A DNA stretch of 15,181 nucleotides from an uncultured Burkholderiales bacterium (GTDB lineage Bacteria > Pseudomonadota > Gammaproteobacteria > Burkholderiales > Burkholderiaceae_E), in contig CAIXXI010000462.1 of NCBI GenBank assembly GCA_903923345.1, forward strand, positions 1-15,181, given 5' to 3'. Positions 6,557 through 13,709 of this stretch are shown here, one piece after another. The stretch's first letter is position 1; each line of letters begins with the position of its first letter. Both the position numbers and the translations under genes were made by a program. Below the pieces are notes generated by a model. The model was not told the DNA's origin, did not search any database, and worked only from the letters and a program-made list of their open reading frames with translations.

Positions 6557-7879
6557 TCAGCTCAGGCGCTTGATCAGCACCAGAGATTTGCGCTGCCAGT
6601 TGTACAGATTCTTTCGAGCGCGCGGCAGGTCATCGGGCGTGCCCGGTGTGAAGCCGCGCTTCAGAAACCAGTGTCCGGTCCGGGTCGTGAGCACGAAGAG
6701 GCGGTCCAGACCGGCTGCCTTGGCGCGTTGCTCGATGCGCTGCAACAGGCGTTCACCGTCGCCCTGGCCCTGGACCTTGGGATTGACCGCGAGGCAGGCC
6801 AGTTCACCCATGTGGTCTTCGGTGAAGCCATAGAGTGCCGCACACCCGAAGATCACGCCATCATGCTCGATCACCGTGAAGTTCTCGACTTCGCGTTCGA
6901 TCAGGCCGCGGTCTCGCTTGACCAGGGTGCCGTCTTCCTCGAGGGGACGGATCAGCGCAATGATCCCGCCCACATCATCGGATGCGGCTTCGCGCAACTC
7001 CTCGAGGGTCTCCTCGACCACCATCGAGCCCACCCCGTCATGCAGGAAGAGCTCGAGCAGCACTGAACCGTCGACGCCCATCGGCACGATGTGAGCGCGG
7101 GCCACGCCGCCGTCACAGGCGCGCAGCGCAAACTGCAGGGTATCGGCTGTGTCGGCATCCAGCTGGCCACCTTCGAGCAGGCGGCGGGCCGGGCCCTCGG
7201 CGATTTCGCTGATCAGTTCGCCTGCCTCGTCGGTGATGCCGCCGGAGGGCGTCAGGAAAATCAGTTTGTCTGCGTCAAGCGCGATGGCGGTCGAGCAGGC
7301 GACGTCTTCCATCGCCAGGTTGAAGGCCTCGCCGGTGGGCGAAAAGCCCAGCGGTGGCAACAGCACCAGCGCCCCACTGGACAGCGCCAGGCGGATGGTC
7401 TGCACATCCACTTTGCGCACCAGGCCGGTCTGTTCGAAATCCACGCCGTCGACAATGCCGACCGGGCGTGCAGTCACGAAATTGCCCGAGATGACCCGCA
7501 CGGTGGAGTGCGCCATCGGGGTATTGGGCAGCCCCTGGGAAAAGGCGGCCTCGATGTCCAGACGGGTCTCGCCGGCAGCTTCCTTGGCGCATTCGAGTGC
7601 GATCGGGTCGGTGACGCGCATGCCCTTGTGATAGCGGCTTTGTGCGCCCCGAAGCGTCATCTGCTCATCGACCTGCGGGCGCGAGCCAAAGACCAGCACC
7701 AGCCGCATGCCCATTGCATGCAGCAGGCTCAGGTCCTGAACGAGTGCATTGAGGCGCCCGGCAGTGACCAGCTCGCCACCGAAGGCCACCACGATGGTCT
7801 TTCCGCGAAATGCATGGATATAGGGCGCAACGGCGCGAAGCCAGGCGACGAACTGGACGTGTTGGGAGGTTTCAGCCAT
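6557..7879 (-). CDS. argA: N-acetylglutamate synthase (amino-acid N-acetyltransferase)
   Basis: First step of arginine biosynthesis: transfer of acetyl from acetyl-CoA to L-glutamate in the cytosol. The 440-residue product matches classical ArgA (E. coli 443). Residues about 1-290 form an amino-acid-kinase-like domain (TIVVAFGGEL at 28-37; GFSPTGEAFNLAMEDVA; a later DADKLIFLT), which in the family binds arginine for feedback inhibition. Residues about 295-440 form a GNAT domain with the acetyl-CoA loop QGQGDG at 370-375 and the ending RTGHWFLKRGF. ATG at 7879 gives the normal ArgA N-terminus (MAETSQHVQFVAWLRAVAPY); the frame is open upstream, but that would reach into the divergent hrpA. There is no ribosome binding site: a TATAAT lies 7 bases ahead of the ATG, so a leaderless message is possible. 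yggX follows 68 bases downstream. Confidence 0.95.
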   Translation of the reverse strand: MAETSQHVQFVAWLRAVAPYIHAFRGKTIVVAFGGELVTAGRLNALVQDLSLLHAMGMRLVLVFGSRPQVDEQMTLRGAQSRYHKGMRVTDPIALECAKEAAGETRLDIEAAFSQGLPNTPMAHSTVRVISGNFVTARPVGIVDGVDFEQTGLVRKVDVQTIRLALSSGALVLLPPLGFSPTGEAFNLAMEDVACSTAIALDADKLIFLTPSGGITDEAGELISEIAEGPARRLLEGGQLDADTADTLQFALRACDGGVARAHIVPMGVDGSVLLELFLHDGVGSMVVEETLEELREAASDDVGGIIALIRPLEEDGTLVKRDRGLIEREVENFTVIEHDGVIFGCAALYGFTEDHMGELACLAVNPKVQGQGDGERLLQRIEQRAKAAGLDRLFVLTTRTGHWFLKRGFTPGTPDDLPRARKNLYNWQRKSLVLIKRLS

Positions 7880-7885
7880 CCGGAG

Positions 7886-7893
7886 ATTATAAT
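7886..7893. promoter_or_regulatory. Palindromic -10 element shared by argA and hrpA
   Basis: ATTATAAT is its own reverse complement and contains a perfect TATAAT for each strand, in the 17-base gap between divergent argA (ATG 7879) and hrpA (ATG 7897). It stands out as AT-rich in a GC-rich region. For argA, a start 7 bases past the box falls on the A of the ATG. For hrpA it falls at about 7900, the GTG right after the ATG. No good -35 is present: TTGGGA at 7862-7867 is 20 bases from the plus-strand box, and the minus-strand side shows only weak matches. Promoter function is inferred. Confidence 0.5.
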
Positions 7894-7896
7894 TTG

Positions 7897-10800
7897 ATGG
7901 TGCGACTGCAGTTCCCAGAATCCTTGCCGGTTTCGGGCCGGCGCGACGAAATCGCCCAGGCGGTTTCATCGCACCCGGTGGTTATCGTCAGTGGTGAGAC
8001 CGGCTCCGGTAAAACGACCCAATTGCCCAAGATCTGCCTGACGGCCGGTCGCGGCGTCAAGGGACTGATCGGCCATACCCAGCCGCGCCGATTGGCTGCC
8101 ACCAGCGTGGCCCGTCGCCTAGCCGAAGAGCTCGGATCCCCATTGGGCACCGACGTCGGCTTCAAGATCCGCTTCAACGAGACCGTCTCGTCCACGGCGC
8201 GCATCAAGCTCATGACCGACGGCATCTTGCTGGCCGAGTCGCTCTCCGATCCGCTGCTGCGCCGCTACGACACGATCATCATCGATGAGGCCCATGAGCG
8301 AAGCCTTAACATCGACTTTCTGATGGGTTACCTCAAGCGGCTATTGCAGGGGCCGCGGCGAGATGACCTCAAGCTGGTGATCACCTCGGCCACCATCGAT
8401 GCAGCCCGGTTCGCGGAGCATTTCGGCAGCCCGGGTCGGCCCGCACCGGTGATCGAAGTTTCCGGGCGAACCTTTCCGGTTGAGATTCGGTGGCGCCCGA
8501 TTGGCGAGGATCGGACCGGCGACCCGACTCAATCACCCAGCACCGAAGACGATGAGACCGATCAGCCTGCCGCGATCGAATCGGCAATCGACGAACTCTG
8601 GCGCGAAGGGCCTGGCGATATCCTGGTGTTCTTGCCCGGCGAGCGCGAGATCCGCGAAACCGCCGATCACCTGCGCAAGGCCTGGGCTCGCCGAGGTGTG
8701 CGCAGCGGGCTGGTCGGCAGTGCCGAAATTCTCAGCCTGTTCTCCCGGCTTTCGGCTGCCGAACAGCAACGGGTGTTCACCACCGGCGGGCCGCCACGGG
8801 TTGTGCTGGCCACCAACGTGGCCGAGACCTCGCTCACCGTGCCGGGCATCCGCTATGTGATCGATACCGGTCAGGCGCGCGTCAAGCGCTATCGGTATCG
8901 GGGCAAGGTCGAGCAGTTGCAGATCGAAGCGGTGTCGCGGGCTGCGGCCAATCAGCGCGCAGGGCGTTGTGGGCGGGTTGCTGCAGGCATCTGCATTCGG
9001 CTCTACGACCAGGCTGATTTCGACAAGCGCCCGGCCTTCACCGATCCCGAAGTGCTGCGCTCCTCCCTGGCTGCGGTGATCCTGCGCATGAAGGCGCTCA
9101 AGCTCGAGGCGATCGACGAATTCCCGTTTGTCGATCCGCCACCCCGCCGAGCGATCACCGATGGTCAGGACCTGTTGCGGGAACTCGATGCCATCGATGA
9201 GGCGGGCGATCTGACCGATACCGGGCGCAAGCTTGCGCGTTTGCCGCTCGATCCCCGTATTGCCCGGGTGCTGCTGGCCGCCCATGAAGGCGGGTGTCTG
9301 CGTGAGGCGCTGATCATTGCCGCGGCGCTGTCGGTTCAGGACCCCCGGGAACGGCCGCTCGATCGACAGCAGGCGGCCGACCAGGCCCATGCGCGTTTCG
9401 TCGACCCGAGATCGGATTTCACCGGCTATGTGAAGTTGTGGGATTGGTGGCAGGCCGAGCAGGGACAGCGTGCGCCGGGCGAGTCGAAGCGAGGGCTTGC
9501 GGCGCGGCTGGAGCGGGAATTCCTCTCGCCCCGAAAACTGCGCGAATGGGCGGATGTGCATGCTCAGCTCAGCGAATCGGTGAGCGAGCTGAAGTGGCGC
9601 GCCAACACGCAGCCCGCTGTCTATGACGCCTTGCACCGTGCCCTGCTCGCCGGCCTGCTGGGCAACCTGGGGTGTCGCGCACCCGATGAACCCCACTACC
9701 TGGGCACGCATGCCACCCGGTTCTGGCTGCATCCGGGGTCGGGCCTGTCACGGCGCAGTTCCGCCTCGCGTGGCGCGCCGCAGCCGGGTGCCGATCCGTC
9801 CCGTACTGCGAATGCAGCGGGCGCACGCTGGGTGATGGCAGCTGAGATGGTCGATACCGGGCGGCTCTACGGACGCACGGTGGCGCGCATCGATCCGACC
9901 TGGATCGAGCAGGTGGCCAGGCATCTCATTCGGCGCTCCTGGAGCGATCCGCACTGGGAGCGCAAGGCGGGGCAGGTGATGGCCCTCGAACGTGCAACCG
10001 TCTATGGCCTGACGGTGTATTCACAGCGGCGTGTGCCCTATGCGGCCATCGATCCGAAACTGTCGCGTGAATTGCTGATTCGCGAGGCGCTGGTCGCCGG
10101 CGACTGGCAAAGCGATTGCGGGTTTTTTGCGCATAACCGCAGGGTCATCGAGGAAGTCGCCGAGCTCGAAGCCAAGATCCGGCGCCCCGACCTGCTGGTC
10201 GATGAGCAGTTTCTGTTTGACTGGTTCGACGAGCAGATCCCAGCGGAGGTCTGCACCGGTCAGCACCTTGAACGCTGGTGGCGAGCCGGCAGCCGGGCGA
10301 ATCCCCAACTGCTGGCCTTGTCGCGCGATCAGCTGTTGCGTAAGCAGGCCGATGGGATCGACAACCGGAATTTCCCTGCCCGCGTCGGCTTTCGTGGTGT
10401 GAATTTCGAGGCCGCCTACCGATTCGAACCTGGCTCGGACGAAGACGGCGTGACCCTGACCGTGCCGCTGTATGCGCTCAATCAGATCGATGCGGCCCGC
10501 ACCGAATGGCTGGTGCCCGGCATGCTCGCCGACAAGGTGGCGGCGCTGCTCAAGTCCTTGCCGCAGAAGTATCGGCGCCAACTGCTTCCTCTGGACGCCT
10601 GGGCTTTGGCGTTTGTCGAGCGCACGGGTGCGCAGCCGCCCGCCCGAGGGCTGTTGCCCAGCCTCATTGACGATTTGCGAGAGCAGTCGGCCATCCGCGT
10701 GACCGAGGCCGACTTCCGGCTCGAAACCGTGCCGGCGCACCTGCAGATGAATTTTCGGGTGGTCGATCCGCATGGCCGGTTTCTGGCGGTGTCGCGCAAT

Positions 10801-11838
10801 CTGGCGCAATTGCGCGCACAGCTGGGCGCCAGTGCTCAGGGCAGTTTTCAGGCTGCGCTACAGCAGGCCGGCCTGAGTCAGCCCGCGAGGCCCACAGCTG
10901 ACACACCTGCAGCCAGACCCGCATCGCCCCTGCCCACTGCGGCCGCGTCGGCGGGGGTCGCGACGGTTGCCCGTCGGGCCGGTGAGCGTTACACCGAGTG
11001 GGGGTTCGGTGAGCTGCCGGAATTGCTCGAACTCAGCGGGTTTGGCTCGGATGGGGGCCAGACGCTGGTCGGTTATCCAGCCCTGGTCGATCGAAGTGAT
11101 GCCGTCGAGCTGCAGGTGTTCGATGAGCCGGAAGTCGCGATGCGTGAGCATCGGGCAGGCTTGCGTCGTCTGTTCTCGATTGCGCTGCGCGAGCCGCTGA
11201 AATTCTACGAACGCAACGTGCCCGAGCTGGCGCGGGTCTCGATGCTCTACATGCCCTATGGTGGCACCGAGGTGCTCAAGGCCGAACTGGTTGCGGCGCT
11301 GCTTGATCGGGCCTGCCTGGCCGATACACTGCCCGCTTCACGTAGCGAATTCGAGGCTCGAGTGGTGCAGGCACGACCGCGTATCACCCTGATCGGCAAT
11401 GAATTGGCCCGCACGGTGCTGGCCATCCTGACCGAGCAGGCGCTGCTGCAAAAAAAGCTCGCCGCCTCCAGGGCTCATGCCCAGGCTGCGGCGGACGTCA
11501 CCGAACAACTCGCGGCACTCCTGCCCGCCCGCTTCATCAGCGGGACCGAGCCGCAGCGCTTTGGCCATCTGGTGCGATACCTGAAGGCAGCGACCGCTCG
11601 TCTCGAGAAACTGCGGACCGAACCCGCCCGAGATGCGCAAAGGATGGTCGAGATCGCGCCCTTGCTTCAGAATTTCAACCGTGCACGCGCGGCACTCAAG
11701 GGCCGCTCCGATCCTCGACTCGAAGAGTTTCGCTGGATGCTCGAAGAACTGCGCGTGTCGCTCTTTGCTCAGGAGCTGCGCACGCCCATGCCGGTCTCGG
11801 TCAAGCGTCTGCAGAAGGTCTGGGATTCAATGCGATGA
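7897..11838 (+). CDS. hrpA: ATP-dependent RNA helicase HrpA (DEAH box)
   Basis: Cytosolic DEAH-box RNA helicase of 1313 residues, close to E. coli HrpA (1300). The helicase motifs appear in order: Walker A GETGSGKT at 33-40, TQPRRLAA, DEAH at 130-133, SAT at 164-166, ILVFLPGEREI, LATNVAETS and QRAGRCGR at 353-360. HA2/OB-type regions follow, then the long C-terminal region typical of bacterial HrpA (DUF3418-like). Two segments look inserted relative to E. coli as I recall it: a Ser/Gly/Pro-rich stretch near 612-640 (SRRSSASRGAPQPGADPSRT) and an Ala/Pro-rich linker near 995-1030. ATG 7897 gives a compact N-terminus right before the helicase core; the frame extends upstream into argA. GTG 7900 is an equally possible leaderless start, and no ribosome binding site is seen. 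E. coli HrpA acts in mRNA processing and stalled-ribosome rescue. The stop overlaps the ATGA that opens the longer propeller frame. Confidence 0.95.
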   Translation: MVRLQFPESLPVSGRRDEIAQAVSSHPVVIVSGETGSGKTTQLPKICLTAGRGVKGLIGHTQPRRLAATSVARRLAEELGSPLGTDVGFKIRFNETVSSTARIKLMTDGILLAESLSDPLLRRYDTIIIDEAHERSLNIDFLMGYLKRLLQGPRRDDLKLVITSATIDAARFAEHFGSPGRPAPVIEVSGRTFPVEIRWRPIGEDRTGDPTQSPSTEDDETDQPAAIESAIDELWREGPGDILVFLPGEREIRETADHLRKAWARRGVRSGLVGSAEILSLFSRLSAAEQQRVFTTGGPPRVVLATNVAETSLTVPGIRYVIDTGQARVKRYRYRGKVEQLQIEAVSRAAANQRAGRCGRVAAGICIRLYDQADFDKRPAFTDPEVLRSSLAAVILRMKALKLEAIDEFPFVDPPPRRAITDGQDLLRELDAIDEAGDLTDTGRKLARLPLDPRIARVLLAAHEGGCLREALIIAAALSVQDPRERPLDRQQAADQAHARFVDPRSDFTGYVKLWDWWQAEQGQRAPGESKRGLAARLEREFLSPRKLREWADVHAQLSESVSELKWRANTQPAVYDALHRALLAGLLGNLGCRAPDEPHYLGTHATRFWLHPGSGLSRRSSASRGAPQPGADPSRTANAAGARWVMAAEMVDTGRLYGRTVARIDPTWIEQVARHLIRRSWSDPHWERKAGQVMALERATVYGLTVYSQRRVPYAAIDPKLSRELLIREALVAGDWQSDCGFFAHNRRVIEEVAELEAKIRRPDLLVDEQFLFDWFDEQIPAEVCTGQHLERWWRAGSRANPQLLALSRDQLLRKQADGIDNRNFPARVGFRGVNFEAAYRFEPGSDEDGVTLTVPLYALNQIDAARTEWLVPGMLADKVAALLKSLPQKYRRQLLPLDAWALAFVERTGAQPPARGLLPSLIDDLREQSAIRVTEADFRLETVPAHLQMNFRVVDPHGRFLAVSRNLAQLRAQLGASAQGSFQAALQQAGLSQPARPTADTPAARPASPLPTAAASAGVATVARRAGERYTEWGFGELPELLELSGFGSDGGQTLVGYPALVDRSDAVELQVFDEPEVAMREHRAGLRRLFSIALREPLKFYERNVPELARVSMLYMPYGGTEVLKAELVAALLDRACLADTLPASRSEFEARVVQARPRITLIGNELARTVLAILTEQALLQKKLAASRAHAQAAADVTEQLAALLPARFISGTEPQRFGHLVRYLKAATARLEKLRTEPARDAQRMVEIAPLLQNFNRARAALKGRSDPRLEEFRWMLEELRVSLFAQELRTPMPVSVKRLQKVWDSMR

Positions 11839-11869
11839 ATTCAACAGTGTGTCCCCAACCCTCAAGGTC

Positions 11870-11873
11870 AGGA
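11870..11873 (+). promoter_or_regulatory. Propeller-gene ribosome binding site
   Basis: AGGA lies 9 bases before ATG 11883 and favours that start over the in-frame ATG 11835, which overlaps the hrpA stop as ATGA. Confidence 0.55.
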
Positions 11874-11882
11874 ACTCAAGCC

Positions 11883-12872
11883 ATGCCCCGTTTTAGCACC
11901 GGTTTACTGATTCGCGCCCTGGCTTGCCTTGCGTCGATTGCAATGGCGGTGCTGAGCCCAGCCCATGCCCAACCCGTCGTGATCGTGTTGAACTCCGGCG
12001 AGGCGACCGTCTCGACCATCGACCCCAAGACCTTCAAGGAGATTCGCAGGCAACCGGTTGGCAAGGAGCCGCACCACCTGTATCCGACGCCGGACAACAA
12101 AACCCTGATCGTGGCCAATGCGGTCAGCAATGACATGCATTTTCTCGATCCGGTCACCGGCGACGTGCGGGGCAGGGTGCGCAATATCGATGATCCTTAC
12201 CAGCTGGCCTACTCGCCTGACAACAAGTGGTTCGTGACGGCCGCACTGCGGCTGGATCGTGTCGATCTGTATGCCTACGATGGCAAGGACCACCGTTTGG
12301 TCAAGCAGCTCAGCGTTCCGGATGCGCCCAGCCATGTGTGGTTTTCGCCGGACAGCCGCTGGGTTTTTGCGACCCTGCAAGACAGCAACGAGATTGCCGC
12401 GATCGACATGAACACTCAGGCGGTCGCCTGGAAATTGAAGGTGGGCCTGCAGCCGGCCGGCATCCTGATGACACCGGACGGCAAGCACCTGATGGTGGGC
12501 ATCATGGGGCGCGATTACGTCGAGGTGATCGACTGGAAAGCCCGCAAGACGGTGGCCACGCTCACGACCGGCAAGGGCGCGCACAACTTTCGCGGTCTGG
12601 GTGATCAGCGCCACGTGCTGGTCAGCAACCGTCTGGACAACACCATCTCGATCATCGATACCGTCGATCTGAAAGTGGTCGGTCAGATCGCGGTGCCGGG
12701 GGGCCCTGATTGCATGGAGATCACCGCGGATCGAAAGCAGCTGTGGGTGACCTCGCGGTTTGCCGGCAAGGTCTCGGTGGTGGATCTGGAGAGCCGCAAA
12801 GTGATCCAGTCGATCCGGGTGGGTCGATCGCCGCATGGCATCTATATTCATGATCGGGCGCCGCTGCTGTGA
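11883..12872 (+). CDS. Exported YVTN-type beta-propeller protein (YncE-like)
   Basis: 329 residues from ATG 11883. The N-terminus is a clear Sec signal peptide: basic start, hydrophobic core (LLIRALACLASIAMAVL), then SPAHA before Gln, so the mature protein is periplasmic or extracellular. The rest is made of about 40-residue repeats of the surface-antigen/YVTN type: phrases such as YPTPDNKTLIVAN, YSPDNKWFVTA, FSPDSRWVFATL, MTPDGKHLMVG and VSNRLDNTISIIDTVDLKVV recur, each a beta-propeller blade. About six or seven blades fit the length. There is no haem-binding CxxCH and no catalytic signature I can name, so scaffold, binding or lactonase-like roles remain open. A longer frame from ATG 11835 overlaps the hrpA stop but would put 16 residues before the signal peptide. 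Its stop is shared with the deacetylase start as GTGA, so the two exported proteins may be translationally coupled. Confidence 0.85.
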   Translation: MPRFSTGLLIRALACLASIAMAVLSPAHAQPVVIVLNSGEATVSTIDPKTFKEIRRQPVGKEPHHLYPTPDNKTLIVANAVSNDMHFLDPVTGDVRGRVRNIDDPYQLAYSPDNKWFVTAALRLDRVDLYAYDGKDHRLVKQLSVPDAPSHVWFSPDSRWVFATLQDSNEIAAIDMNTQAVAWKLKVGLQPAGILMTPDGKHLMVGIMGRDYVEVIDWKARKTVATLTTGKGAHNFRGLGDQRHVLVSNRLDNTISIIDTVDLKVVGQIAVPGGPDCMEITADRKQLWVTSRFAGKVSVVDLESRKVIQSIRVGRSPHGIYIHDRAPLL

Positions 12873-13675
12873 ACCTCACGCATGGACTGAGTGCTTTACA
12901 CCGGGCTTGCCTGGGCGGGATGGGGGCGTTGCTGCTCACCGTGCCCGGCGGTGCGAGCGGGGTTGGCAAAGTCGATGGGAACTGTCCTGGTGGCACGGTC
13001 TATCTCACGCTCGACACCGGAAGCATGCGTCACGCCGAGCCCATTGCGCAGATCCTGCGCCGCCATGGCGTGAAGGCGACCTTCTTTCTGGCCAATGAGA
13101 AAACACCTGCTGGCGGCTATGCGCTCGACGAGACCTGGACTGCCTACTGGCGCGAGCGGGTCGCCGAGGGGCATGCCTTCGGAAACCATACCTTCGACCA
13201 TGTCTACTTCCGGGGCGTGTCGGCGGACGGCCGATTTCTGGCCCGCCCTCAATTCGGGGCGCAGGCCGACCGAAGTGTTCAGTGGGACGGACCTGCGCTG
13301 TGTCGCGAACTCGACCGGGTCGAGGCGCGTTTTCGCGAACTGACCGGTCAGTCCCTTGATCGGGTCTGGCGTGCGCCCGGTGGCAAGGCGCCTGCCGAGG
13401 TCATGGCTGCGGCGCGGGCTTGCGGCTGGGCCCATGTCTACTGGGCACCCGCGGGATTTCTCGGCGATGAATTGCCATCCGACCGATTCCCCAATGACAA
13501 GCTGCTGCGCCAGTCTCTGGCCAGTATTCGGGTTGGCGACATCCTCATGGCCCACCTGGGCATCTGGTCACGTGTAGACCCTTATGCCCCGACGCTGGAT
13601 CCGCTGATTGCCGGCCTCAAGTCGCGAGGCATGTGCTTTGCCACCTTGCGCGAGCATCCGGAGTATCGGCGATGA
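12869..13675 (+). CDS. Exported NodB-fold polysaccharide deacetylase family protein
   Basis: 268 residues from GTG 12869. A hydrophobic N-terminus (ACLGGMGALLLTVPGGASG) looks like a signal peptide, so action on a periplasmic or outside glycan is likely. NodB motifs: motif 1 reads LTLDTGS with Asp49 kept as presumed base, but the second Asp of the usual TFDDG, a metal ligand in characterised members, is Thr50. Motif 2 is intact (HTFDH, His107 and His111); motif 3 is RAPGG at 168-172; motif 4 is DILMAH with Asp224 and His229. KATFFLANE after motif 1 is also typical of the fold. Activity is therefore plausible but metal binding may differ. The GTG start overlaps the propeller stop (GTGA), with no strong ribosome binding site, suggesting coupling. 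The stop TGA is in the loop of a 6-bp hairpin. Substrate cannot be told. Confidence 0.86.
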   Translation: MNLTHGLSALHRACLGGMGALLLTVPGGASGVGKVDGNCPGGTVYLTLDTGSMRHAEPIAQILRRHGVKATFFLANEKTPAGGYALDETWTAYWRERVAEGHAFGNHTFDHVYFRGVSADGRFLARPQFGAQADRSVQWDGPALCRELDRVEARFRELTGQSLDRVWRAPGGKAPAEVMAAARACGWAHVYWAPAGFLGDELPSDRFPNDKLLRQSLASIRVGDILMAHLGIWSRVDPYAPTLDPLIAGLKSRGMCFATLREHPEYRR

Positions 13676-13682
13676 AGCCGAT
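13665..13682 (+). other. Stop-codon hairpin at the deacetylase end
   Basis: ATCGGC, loop GATGAA, GCCGAT: a perfect 6-bp stem. The 6-base loop holds the deacetylase stop TGA (13673-13675). It is followed 27 bases later by the ATG of the next gene, with no T-run. A role in coupling or mRNA processing is inference. Confidence 0.35.
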
Positions 13683-13709
13683 CAGGCGTGTTTCGACCCG
13701 GATGGCGCG

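Noticed and set aside
7091..7897. Plus-strand open frame (268 codons) opposite argA
   Set aside because: Antisense shadow of argA; the product is Gln/His/Gly-rich and unrecognisable.
8533..9732. Minus-strand open frame (399 codons) opposite hrpA
   Set aside because: Lies across conserved helicase motifs; an antisense product of this type is common in GC-rich genes.
13608..13709. Longer desaturase frame starting inside the deacetylase gene
   Set aside because: It would overlap the deacetylase by 68 bases and add a Cys/Pro-rich stretch unlike the family N-terminus; ATG 13710 is simpler.
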